64,000 nt of DNA from the NCBI GenBank assembly GCA_004519485.1, contig CP038132.1:553001-617000 (forward strand), given 5' to 3'. The notes beneath the pieces are model-generated. The model was not told the DNA's origin, made no database searches, and saw only the letters and a list, made by a program, of their open reading frames with translations. The stretch is from Nannochloropsis oceanica (Eukaryota; Sar; Eustigmatophyceae; Eustigmatales; Monodopsidaceae). A program made the translations under genes and the position numbers. This document shows positions 22,910-32,563 of the stretch, piece after piece (position 1 is the stretch's first letter; the number at the start of each line of letters is the position of its first letter).

Positions 22910-24101
22910 TCATTTTCTCGTTTTCTCTTTTCCTGGCAAAACCTGGAATTTACTATATCCCAACACGCGGTAATTGCTTATGCTGTCCAACAGCCAATCC
23001 GACGATACCACAACCGTTCCTTCCCCCTTTAGCATCTCAGGAAGTCCCCCTCCCTCCATTCCTCCCTCCCTACCTCCTCCAGACTCCGGGACACTGTTAC
23101 AAATCACCACACACTTTCTTCCCTCCCCTCCCTCCACCCATGCCTTGACCAACCTCCCCCCTCCAACCACCACCAGGCTTTCGAGGTCCTTCCTGGTCGG
23201 CCTCGGAGGGGGGAAATCACCCCAAAAATAAACATCGTATTTTTGAAATAACAACGGCATTCGTCGGTAACGGCTCAGTCTGGCCTTCAGAGGCGCGGAG
23301 GGCTCGCTTGCTTTCGGGTCTCCCATTAATTCGTACTTGACCTCTCGCTCTATTTTGCCCTTAAGGAGGGAGTCCGAAAGCCAGCTGGGGCCGACCACCC
23401 ACCGGCGTTGGAGCAGTCCGTGGAGGTACTTTAGGGTGCGGGTTTCGGCCCTTCTTTTGGCATCTGCACGGGCCACGACGTGCGTGACGTCCGGACCTGG
23501 GACGCGAGTGACACGGCAGTTGAATCGCAGGAGGAATTCGTCCAGCTTACCTAGCATGGAATGAGGGAGGGAAGTGGGGAGGATGACGATGCCCTCCGGG
23601 TGCCGTTGATAAGTGTCGCCCAGCTTGGGGTCAATGGGGAGGCTGGATAAGGGAGGGAGGGAAGGCGGAAGGGCAGGAGGGGGGAGGGGGGAGGTGGAAG
23701 ACGATTTGCTGGACGAGGAGATGAGGATTTTTTGGAGTGGAGGTGCCTGGTTTTCCTTATAGGAACGCCCTCCTAAGCCGCCACCCCTTCCTTCCTCCAG
23801 TTCTCCTCGGCCAATCCCTCCAAGAGGAAAGTGTCTCTTTCCCCCCACAATTAAACCTCCTCCTCCTCCTCCTCCTCCTCCTCCTCCTCCTCCTCCTCCT
23901 CCTCCTCCTCCTCCTCGTCGTCGTCGTCGTCGTCGTTCTCCTTCTTTTCCTCCAGCCTCCCTCGCAGATGCAGGCCGCTTACGAAGAAATGATGGAGAAA
24001 AAGAAGACATCCGTCTTCGACCCGTTTCAGCCATAGTCGCCGTCCCTCCCTCCCTCCCTTCTCCCCCTCCACCACAACTACCACCACCAGGTGCTGCTAC
24101 A

Positions 24102-24175
<74 letters not shown>

Positions 24176-25775
24176 CGATGCTGCTTTTGCTGCTGCTACT
24201 GCCCCTGCGTCGGCGTTACCCGTTGGATTGACCAAGACATTGGCGTCGGTGATGTATTTCCCCTTCACCCGCTTTTCGCTCCCCGACAACATATACTTCA
24301 CATCATACGTCACTACCCCTCTCCTTCCCTCCCTCCCTCCCTCCTCCCCGTCGAAATGTACAGCAGTCACTCGGGCCACGCCTCCTTCTTTGTTGATACC
24401 TGGCCAGCTTCTGCTCGCTACTTCAACCGTGTCTCCCACAGAGAAAGGGTGAAGTGGGGGTCTCCTCCTTTTACGGCCCCCGGGCTCACCATCACTGTCT
24501 TCTTCGTCAGAGTCCTCTTCCTCCATTACGTCCTCGCCCTCGTCCCCGCTGTTGTTGCTATGTTGGTTGTGGTGTGATTTGACATCCGAAGCTGAGGAGA
24601 TGGAAGTGGTGGAGGGCCCGCCATTGCCGGCTGTGGTGCTGCTGCCAGAAGCAATGGGTGAGGTGGATGTCAAGGCGACGAAGCCATCGGCCTCCTCTCC
24701 CGCCTCTTGAGGCTGGTGCTTGCCGCCCACCCCGTGGGCCCGGTCTTCCGCTCCTTCTTCCCCCTCCTCTTCTGACTCATTCCCTTCTTCCTCTTGTTTC
24801 CTCTTTTTCCTATCTACTCCTCGCACCTGATACCGCCGCCCGTAATCCTCTTCTTCCGTCTCCTTCCCCCGTGCCCGCTCCCGAGACTGCACCGGCATCA
24901 ACACCCTCCCTCCCCCCTTCATTCTCTCCCTTCCCATCGTCGTCGAGTTCTCTCCCAGTGACGTTGATGAGGGAGACGAGGAAGGATGGGAGGACGAGGA
25001 ACGCCGAGAGAAACAAACAGAGGCGGCTACTCGTCTGGTGACAGGCCCGGCAGCCACCAGCGCTCTCAAGGCCTCCTGACTCATCCTCCCTCCCACCCTG
25101 CCTCCCTCCTCCTCCGTCCCCTCGGCCCTTTTTTTGGCCCTCGCCGCCCGCAATATCTCATCGGAGACATGACAGCTGTCATCAATGGAGAGACCAAAAG
25201 AAGGAACGCCAGCTTGCAAGGCCGCAGAGAGGGAATTAAACAACGGGGTGTCGGTGACGGCGCGCCTAGAAACGCCCTCCTTGCAGATCGGGCAGGCGGG
25301 TTGTGGACCAGAGGAGCGGATGAGAAGGTCCCAGCAGGGTTTGCAGGCTAGGTGGTAGCAGGGGGAGACGGCAGCGTCGTGGATAAGTCTGTCGAAAGAG
25401 GGTGGAAGGAATGAGGGTAGGAGTGGGTAGGGGGAAGAGGGGAGGGAGATGACGAAAAATTGCAGGCACCCGAATGACTACGTACCCAAGGCAAATTGGA
25501 CACTTGAGGCTCTGAGCCAAGCCTTTTAAGCCCCTCCGCCACACCTCCCCAACCTGAAGCACATCGAGGGGATGACAAGCGGTCAACTTGGGAGCTGCAG
25601 CGGCTCTGGCAGCAGCAGGCAAAGCCTCGCCCTCGTCGTCATTTGCTGCTGCTGCTGCGGTGGCGGGAGCAACGGTAGCGGCGGGAGGAAATGGAGGTGG
25701 AGGAGTGGCCCCGGCGGATAAGATGAGGTATGGATTGACGCTCCTCCGCTGTTGCCCATCATCGTCGTCATTCAT
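22910..25775 (-). CDS. BRCA1/BARD1-like protein: RING finger, Tudor-like module, tandem BRCT
   Basis: Two exons on the minus strand, 25486-25775 and 22910-25388, encode 922 residues. A C3HC4 RING at about residues 88-135 is rebuilt by the splice: LKCPICLG joins LIHDAAVSPCYHLACKPCW, then PACPICKEG. This gives spacing C-x2-C-x10-C-x-H-x2-C-x2-C-x15-C-x2-C. It is followed by RRAVTDTPLFNSLSAALQ, like the post-RING helix of BRCA1. At ~412-485 a Tudor-like module is seen (SVGDTVEVASRSWPGI…YDVKYMLSGSEKRVKGKYI). After Ala, Arg and Gly runs, two BRCT repeats fill ~690-922 (…HVVARADAKRRAETRTLKYL…VVGPSWLSDSLLKG…; …VVVSSDWLLDSISNYRVLGY…). BRCA1-class proteins are nuclear ubiquitin ligases in DNA-break repair. 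The start at 25775 gives MNDDDDGQQRRSV; 25850 is also possible. Confidence 0.82.
23856..23936. repeat. CCT run followed by CGT run
   Basis: About 20 CCT units followed by about seven CGT/TCG units. Within the BRCA1-like frame they encode a long Gly run preceded by an Arg run. The + strand is pure pyrimidine over the CCT part. Confidence 0.85.
24106..24174. repeat. CTG run encoding an Ala tract
   Basis: Twenty-three uninterrupted CTG units on the + strand. On the minus strand the BRCA1-like frame reads them as GCA (Ala), so this repeat family is translated here in a different frame than in XRN1 (Gln). Confidence 0.85.
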
Positions 25776-26239
25776 GCTGTAGGTGTGTATGTGGGGGTGT
25801 TTGGGTAAGATAAAAATTAGGATGCCCGCCTTCCCATTGGGCGCCAACATATTATTCTGACAATTGACGCGAACGTTGCTGCTGCCCCTTATCGCTTATC
25901 GCTGCCCCATGTGTTCTCAATGAGCGAGGCCGCTTTCTAGCTCAATGAATCTACCCCTAGTCCCACATCACACTGCGCAGGCCAGTGTTTAAGAAGCAGG
26001 TGAAGGACAACCTCCTCCTGGCGGTGCGCCTAGTCCGAGCTTAGGCACAACACACACTGCACCCTACCAAAGCCGCTCAGGCATGTAGTACAAATATCAG
26101 GAGAAGCACTTCCTCGTCCTGGCAGTGCTCGTAGTCCTAGCCCAACAATCTCAGAAACTACATCCCACGAAAGCCGTCTCAAAACACAACTTCATAAATA
26201 AACAGGAAGCGCGTGTGTGGTACACCACCCTCTCCAACC
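25776..26239. promoter_or_regulatory. Divergent promoter region of the BRCA1-like and fumarate reductase genes
   Basis: 464 bases between the two divergent start codons. It includes two diverged copies of a ~101-base unit (about 25991-26181). Since no coding frame crosses it, the repeat may carry regulatory sites; this is inference. Confidence 0.45.
25991..26181. repeat. Diverged tandem duplication of ~101 bases
   Basis: A 30-base core starting at 26011 recurs at 26112 with 25 of 30 positions matching. The flanking AAGAAGC/AGAAGC and AAAGCCGCTCA/AAAGCCGTCTCA blocks keep the same spacing. Both copies lie in the shared promoter. Confidence 0.6.
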
Positions 26240-29200
26240 ATGACCTCCCTTGTGGACGGGCGTGCGGCTGCTTCTGAAGTGGTGGCGCCGATGGTCTTGC
26301 GCAAACCCACGCCCGGCACCGGCGCAGCCCAGGCGGCAGGGCGGCCGGACCCCCTTATCAGCATGGATGGGGATGAGCTGAAGAAAGTTTTGCAGACTGT
26401 GTCGGGCACTCGGGGGTCGATGCATTTTGTTGCCAAGGTCGTGGCAAAGCCGGAGCAGTCGAACGATATTCATGTCTTGGTGGATGGAGTCCTGAGCCGT
26501 GCTGAGCAAGTGTTTTCATTGTGGGTGCCCGATTCGGAGGTGAATCGCATCAATAAAGCCCCACGGGCCGAGCCCATCGAACTCTCCGAGGACATGTCGG
26601 GTGTTTTGTCGGCTGTGCAGAAGCTCCATGGCCTGACCAAGGGCGTGTATGATCCGGCATGCTTCCCTTTGCTGCAACATTACAAGCAACATTTAAAGCA
26701 GAGCTTGCGAGGCTTTGATGTATCGTCGTTGGATAATGATCCTCAAGCGGCGGCCATAGCCATGTATGCGAATTGGGGTGCTTTTATTCTGGCCAAAGAC
26801 AGCAAGACCCTGACTAAAGCCCACGATGCGGCTGGGTTGGATCTGGGGGGCATTGCAAAAGGGTGGGCGATTGACCAGTGCGTGGATGCGTTACGAAAAG
26901 CGGGTTTCAAGGACATTTTTATGGAATGGGGTGGGGATGTGAGGGTTTCAGGTAAGCATCCAACGGGCCGTCCTTGGACTGTTAGCGTGACGGAGCCACC
27001 TTCGATGCAAACTTTGCATCGAACGATCCCGACTCCTTCGTCGTTGCAAAGGCAGGAGTCTTTGCGACGTATGTCGGTTTCATCGGGAATGGGACCGAGC
27101 CCTCGAGGAGGACCGGGATTGGCATTGCCTGGAAGGAGGAGTATGGAGATGCAGGAGACAGAGGCAGCCTTGTCTGAGCAAATGGCGTCGTTGAATTGCT
27201 CGGATGATGAGTTTCGGAAAGTGCTGGCCAACATACCGTTGCGGGACGGGGCAAGTATTACGACGTCGGGGGATTACATGCAGGTGTTTTGGGTGGGCGA
27301 TCGTTTGTTTCACCACGTGTTTCAGAGTAAGACGAAGCGCTTGATGGAAGTGTCGACTACGGGCTTGGCGCAAACGTCAGTGGTTACCGATGGGCCGTGC
27401 ATGTACGCGGATGCCTTGGCGACTACAGCTTTGGCCATGGGCGCGGTCCCAAAGAATGCACGCAAGTTTTTGGACACTGTGTCGCCTTTGTCTGGTGGAG
27501 CGCCAGTAACGGATTACCTTCTCTATGTGCGTGACGGACCCAAGGTCTTGCGGCGCCGCGTGAGGGGAAGTGAGGACGAGACAGCCCAGGAGATTCGGTT
27601 GTCGCAGCACAAGCCAGCTCGAGTGATTGTGGTCGGAGGGGGCCTTGCAGGGTTCTCGGCGGCGATTGAGGCGGCCAAGTCGGGCGCGCGCGTGATTTTA
27701 CTAGAGAAAGAATCGCGCGTAGGCGGGAACAGCGCCAAGGCCACAAGCGGGATCAATGGGTGGGGTACGTTGCCCCAAGCTCGGGAAGGGATAATGGACG
27801 AGGAAAAATACTTTGAGCGTGACACCTTCCGCTCGGGCAAGGGCGGTATGTGCGATCCTTCTTTGATTCGTGTCCTGTCCACGCAGTCTGCGGAGGCTGT
27901 GCGCTGGTTGATGGACGATCTTGGGGTCGACCTGGCAGAATTAAGTCAGTTGGGAGGGCACGCTTTCAAGCGCACGCATCGCGCTCGGCCTACGCCTTCG
28001 GGGGACCCGAGGCCGATCGGATGGTTGATTATGGAGCGCGTGCAGGCTTTTGTAAAGGAGCGCTTACCGCCGGGCCAAGTGGACATTCGGACGTCGGCGC
28101 GCGTGGTCAAGCTGGAGGTGGAGGGGAATCACGAAGCTGGAAGATGCGCCGCTTCGTTACCGCCGCTTAAAACCGTCACTGGCGTGACATACGAAGATAT
28201 GACAACGGGCAAGATTCAAACGCTGTCGGCAGATGCGGTGGTCCTCACCACTGGTGGCTATGGCTGTGACTTGACCCCAAACAGCTTGCTCAAGGAGCAT
28301 CGGCCTGACCTTCTTGGCTCCGAGGCTAACGGTAATGGCGGCAACGGTGATAAGAGCAGCAACGTGAGCAACGGGAAAGGGTTGAACAGGCTGGGCATGC
28401 CTTCGACCAATGGCGCGTTTGCCACGGGCGATGGGGTCAAGATGGGTTTGGCCCTGGGGGCGCTTACGGTGGATATGGATAAAGTCCAGCTTCATCCGAC
28501 CTCTTTTGTGGACCCGAAGGATCCGCTTAATCCCACTAAAATCCTGGGGCCGGAGGCGCTGCGAGGCTCGGGCGGAATTTTGGTCAATCACGAGGGGCAG
28601 CGCTTTGTGAACGAGTTGGACCTGCGCTCGGTGGTTTCGAACGCCATTTTGAAGCAATGCCAAACCTTTAAATGCAAGGATGGACAGGAGGGCAATATCT
28701 TTGCATGGTGTATTTTGAACCAGGAGGCACAGAAGAAATTTGGGTCGTCGTCCTTACGGTTTTATAAGGATGCGCGGGGCCTTTTCGAGGGAGCGAAGGA
28801 CTTTCCCACTCTGGCCAAAGAGGTGATAGGTTGTGACCCTGAGGTTTTGAAAGCCACGCTGGAGGAGTACGCACAAGCGGCATCCATCAGCGTGGATGTC
28901 AGGACGCGGAAGAACGCGTTTCCTTGCTCGTTTTCCTGGACAGACACGGACCTATTGGCGGCGCGGGTAACGCCGAGTATTCATTATACGATGGGAGGGT
29001 TGCGGATTAGTGCGGCAACGGAGGTGTTGGAGGACGCGCAGATGGATCAAGGGAATCTGTATCGAAAGTTGCGTCCGGTTCGGCGCTTGTTTGCGGCGGG
29101 GGAAGTGACGGGGGGCGTGCATGGCGCGAACCGATTGGGAGGGAATTCGCTTTTGGAATGTGTGGTGTTCGGGCGCTTGGCGGGGGAGCGGGCTGGTACG

Positions 29201-30040
29201 GTGAAACAGAAGCAGTCGACGTGTTTAGTGGAGGATGAATGGACACCGGTGACCTTTCGGGAGATGCTGCAGACGGATTCGAAGTATGGTATTAATACTA
29301 AGGTGTTTCGGTTTCATTTGCACGGGGCGCTGCAGCAGGCGGGTTTGGCGGTGGGGCAGTTTGTGGCGATTCGGGGGGAGCTAGACGGGGAATGGCTGCA
29401 AGGGTACTACTCGCCTTTGTCTCGACCACATGAGGAGGGCTACGTGGAAATTTTGTGCCGCACAGACACGGCGGGAGGGCAGATCATCAACTTCTTGAAT
29501 GCCGTTCGCCCGGGGGGGGAATGCTACCTCAAGGCGATGGGCGGCCTGCGTTTGCGGTTTGAGGGGTCCCAGCTCTTTCACGGGGAGCGGGAGATAAAGA
29601 AGCTGTCCCTACTGGCTGGGGGGACGGGCATTGCGCCCATGATTCAAATTGTGCGTGCTTATCTCTACCATCTGGTGGGTGCTGGGGCGCCGAGTGGTGA
29701 GCCCTTACTTGATCCCACCACCTCTGGCGTGCGGCTGGTTTACGCGTCTGAGCAAGAATTTGACTTGGCGTTTACCGACGTTTTGCAAAGCATCCAGGAC
29801 ACTTACCCAGCTTACTTCCAATACTATATCGTGCTGAATCATCCGCCGTTGGGCTGGACAGAGGGCGTTGGCTTTGTGAATGAGGACACTGCCAGGCGGA
29901 AGCTCTTTTACCCGTACGAGGAGGAACAGGGCCAGCTATTCGTTATGTGTGGCCCACCGATATTTGAAATGGTGATGGGCGAGATGCTGGTCAAAATTGG
30001 GGTACCTCGTCACGCCGCATTTGCCTACTCCAACCCTTGA
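26240..30040 (+). CDS. FRD: NADH-dependent fumarate reductase (ApbE + FrdA-like flavoprotein + cytochrome b5 reductase-like)
   Basis: Single exon, 1266 residues, with the three-domain order known from kinetoplastid soluble fumarate reductases. The N-terminus MTSLVDGRAAAS resembles the trypanosomatid start and keeps a D-G-R-x-x-A-S motif. An ApbE (FMN transferase) domain spans ~40-420, with LDLGGIAKGWAID, TTSGDYMQVFWVGD and YADALATTALAMGA. The FrdA-type flavoprotein spans ~458-985: VIVVGGGLAGFSAAIEAAKS (FAD), then GGILVNHEGQRFVNELDLRS and GEVTGGVHGANRLGGNSLLE. A ferredoxin-reductase-like FAD/NADH unit fills ~1000-1266 (LLAGGTGIAPMIQIVRAYLY, VMCGPP). The enzyme reduces fumarate to succinate with NADH. 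The C-terminus (AFAYSNP) lacks a peroxisomal SKL and no presequence is evident, so a cytosolic site is likely. ATG 26240 is chosen for the conserved N-terminus. Confidence 0.95.
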   Translation: MTSLVDGRAAASEVVAPMVLRKPTPGTGAAQAAGRPDPLISMDGDELKKVLQTVSGTRGSMHFVAKVVAKPEQSNDIHVLVDGVLSRAEQVFSLWVPDSEVNRINKAPRAEPIELSEDMSGVLSAVQKLHGLTKGVYDPACFPLLQHYKQHLKQSLRGFDVSSLDNDPQAAAIAMYANWGAFILAKDSKTLTKAHDAAGLDLGGIAKGWAIDQCVDALRKAGFKDIFMEWGGDVRVSGKHPTGRPWTVSVTEPPSMQTLHRTIPTPSSLQRQESLRRMSVSSGMGPSPRGGPGLALPGRRSMEMQETEAALSEQMASLNCSDDEFRKVLANIPLRDGASITTSGDYMQVFWVGDRLFHHVFQSKTKRLMEVSTTGLAQTSVVTDGPCMYADALATTALAMGAVPKNARKFLDTVSPLSGGAPVTDYLLYVRDGPKVLRRRVRGSEDETAQEIRLSQHKPARVIVVGGGLAGFSAAIEAAKSGARVILLEKESRVGGNSAKATSGINGWGTLPQAREGIMDEEKYFERDTFRSGKGGMCDPSLIRVLSTQSAEAVRWLMDDLGVDLAELSQLGGHAFKRTHRARPTPSGDPRPIGWLIMERVQAFVKERLPPGQVDIRTSARVVKLEVEGNHEAGRCAASLPPLKTVTGVTYEDMTTGKIQTLSADAVVLTTGGYGCDLTPNSLLKEHRPDLLGSEANGNGGNGDKSSNVSNGKGLNRLGMPSTNGAFATGDGVKMGLALGALTVDMDKVQLHPTSFVDPKDPLNPTKILGPEALRGSGGILVNHEGQRFVNELDLRSVVSNAILKQCQTFKCKDGQEGNIFAWCILNQEAQKKFGSSSLRFYKDARGLFEGAKDFPTLAKEVIGCDPEVLKATLEEYAQAASISVDVRTRKNAFPCSFSWTDTDLLAARVTPSIHYTMGGLRISAATEVLEDAQMDQGNLYRKLRPVRRLFAAGEVTGGVHGANRLGGNSLLECVVFGRLAGERAGTVKQKQSTCLVEDEWTPVTFREMLQTDSKYGINTKVFRFHLHGALQQAGLAVGQFVAIRGELDGEWLQGYYSPLSRPHEEGYVEILCRTDTAGGQIINFLNAVRPGGECYLKAMGGLRLRFEGSQLFHGEREIKKLSLLAGGTGIAPMIQIVRAYLYHLVGAGAPSGEPLLDPTTSGVRLVYASEQEFDLAFTDVLQSIQDTYPAYFQYYIVLNHPPLGWTEGVGFVNEDTARRKLFYPYEEEQGQLFVMCGPPIFEMVMGEMLVKIGVPRHAAFAYSNP

Positions 30041-30468
30041 GGTGTGTGCAGTGGCCAGGAAGGAGCATAGCGCAGGAAGCATACCGAGGAGAGGAGAGAA
30101 GGGAGGGCCTAGGCGATGTGCTTTTGTCGATTGTAACACAAGTAGAGAGAACACAAATCGAAGAATGAGAAACACTAATGGGCTCGCGCCAAATACTTGT
30201 GCTTTGCTCCTTTCACTTGCACTACTGCAGCTTGTGTGCGGGTAAGACGATTGCCCTCTTACTTCCTTGTGACCCTTGTCGTTCGCGGGGGACATACTTA
30301 CCGTCGAGAACGAAGGGCGTGGACAAGCTTCACATAATCAGCTCCATACATCATCATGATCCATCACACGCCAAGAGGCCAACGCCAAGCGATGGATACT
30401 CACCACTTTACTGCTCATGCAACGACATACAGACAAAGCCCCCGGTGGATTTCGTCGCAGCCTCCACC
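30041..30468. other. Intergenic region between fumarate reductase and sideroflexin
   Basis: 428 bases between two + genes. It probably holds a 3' UTR, a promoter and a short 5' UTR. Nothing else is recognised. Confidence 0.35.
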
Positions 30469-31879
30469 ATGTTTGGCTGGGGCAAGAAGAAGGTCCAGGC
30501 GCCAGAGCCGGAGAAGCCAGTGGTGCCCCGCCTCGACTTGAGCCAGGTAATTTGCATGGAAGAGAGGAGAGCTAGCACAAGGGGGAGGGTTTAAACGCAA
30601 GGACGGGAAGAGTAGAAATCGGAAAGGCTTGCTGCACTATGTAGCAGGGTATGTCCTTGTACATCCTTTTCGTGCCCGGAATGAGGCATGATTTATGGTT
30701 CGTCAGGCATTGGGGAGGCACGGAGGGAGGAAAGAATGTCATTTTCCCCGCCTTCTCTGCTACTCTTACACAGCTAACGATTTTCCGTGGAAAGATTGGT
30801 AATAATCTCTTATTACCTATCGAGACGAAGAGGGTGCACTCCTTTTTCAAACTTCGTTTCCTACGTTCTGTATAAGCAACACACAACCACCACCTCACAT
30901 TTCCCTTCCCCCCCCAAAATTTTCCTCAACCCAACAGCCCCGCTGGGACCAAAGCACCTTTGAAGGCCGCGCCCGTCACTTTTTCACCACGACCAACCCG
31001 CTTAATGGCCTAGCCTCGGATGCCGAGTTGGACCACGCCAAGGCCTTGTTGGAGCAATATAAAGCGGGAAAGGAACCGGCGGGGACGACGGACGAACAAA
31101 TCTGGGAAGCGAAGCATTTATATGACTCAGCATTCCACCCTGAAACGGGGGAGAAGCTTTTCTTACCGGGTCGTATGTCATTTCAGGTGCCGGGTAATAT
31201 GGTAATTACTGGGTGTATGATGCAATTTTACCGGTCTATTCCGGCAGTGGTGTTTTGGCAATGGGTCAACCAGAGCTTTAATGCCGTCGTGAATTATTCG
31301 AATCGCAATGCTTCTGCGGGCGTGACCACGGAGCAGCTAGGACAGGCTTATGTTGCGGCAACGGCTGCTTCGGTTGCCACAGCGGTGGGATTTAATCGAT
31401 TAATTGCGCGAAACCCCAAATTGAGCCAAGGGATGATTGGACGGTTTGTGCCTTTGCTGGCGGTGGCGGCCGCCAACTGTGTGAATATTCCGCTGATGCG
31501 ACAGAGAGAACTGGTAGAGGGTATTGACCTCAAAACGAGGGAGGGGGTGGTGGTGGGGAAGAGCAAAGAGGCGGCCAAGACGGCGGTGGCGCAGGTGGTG
31601 CCCTCTCGTATTCTGATGGCGACACCCGGCATGTTGTTCCCTCCGCTGATCATGGCAAATCTGGAAAACACCGCGCTATTGCGGGCCACACCTGGCCTTG
31701 GGGCCCCCATCATGGTGGCGATGACGGGGCTGTGTTTATCATTTTCGACCCCCTTGTGTTGTGCGTTGTTCCCGCAGGAGGCCACGATTAAATTGAGTCA
31801 GGTGGAACCGGAGCTACAAGAGAACGCGAAAAAGATGACACCCGTGCCGGAGGTATTCTTCTATAATAAGGGGCTTTAG
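30469..31879 (+). CDS. SFXN: Sideroflexin, mitochondrial amino-acid (serine) carrier family
   Basis: Two exons, 30469-30546 and 30938-31879, encode 339 residues, close to the usual ~320. Exon 1 gives MFGWGKKKVQAPEPEKPVVP. Exon 2 opens with PRWDQSTFEGRARHFFTTTN, the sideroflexin N-terminal block. The signature HPETGEKLFLPGRMSFQVPG (HPDTGEK in most members) is followed by GNMVITGCMMQFY and several membrane segments. Further family blocks are ANCVNIPLMRQRELVEGI and the C-terminal region ending TPVPEVFFYNKGL. Sideroflexins sit in the inner mitochondrial membrane; the human SFXN1 group imports serine for one-carbon metabolism. Which subtype this is cannot be told. The 391-base intron has standard GTAATT and CAACAG ends. 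Confidence 0.95.
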
Positions 31880-32563
31880 ATGACAGGTGAATAGTTGATG
31901 AGGTGGGAAATTGAGAAAAGAAAAGGAATGGGGGGACGAAGGACACTGTACGATGATATTTGAGATATTTTGGTGATGCAAGTCTTGGTAAGAGGAGAAG
32001 CAATGAGAACTTGTGGGCCTTTGGGGGGAAAGGCGGGAGGGAAAGGGGCGTGCGCGGGAGGCTGCATGTCTCACACATTCTTCAGCCGTGCATTGATGAT
32101 TGTGGAAGGAAGAGGGCGCGAGAGACGACTAAAGGCTTGCGCAGGAAGGCAGCGCGAGAGGGAGAGGCAAGGAGAGGAAAATTCATGAATGCCACCGAAA
32201 AACAAAATCAGAATAAAAAAGAAGGTAAAAAAGAACATCAAAAGGTTAAATTTGTACCGGTCTCGTCTTGTGTTTATTTTCTTGTCGTCTGACAGATGGA
32301 TATCATGGGCCGATCAGCGACGCAGCAAACTGCAAACGAATGGCGAGGCCACTGGGCGGACGAGGCTCTTCCTTGCTTCTTGCCCTCCCTCGAGTAATGC
32401 ACATCCCAGGCCAGCTGAGGCCATCCCTTCTGTATTTCATGACAATCACACGTATTACAAGACAGGCGACGGCATCTAGCGCAGTCAGGTGCAGAGCATA
32501 GCGGACCGGTCGCGAGAGGAAAGCTACGCGTACGACATCAAGGAGCAAGCAGCAGCAGCAAGC
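31880..32563. other. Intergenic region
   Basis: 684 bases between sideroflexin and the EF-hand gene, both on +. It includes A-rich sequence (32195-32260). The frame before the chosen start of the EF-hand gene is open from 32489 but lacks an ATG. No separate gene is supported. Confidence 0.35.
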
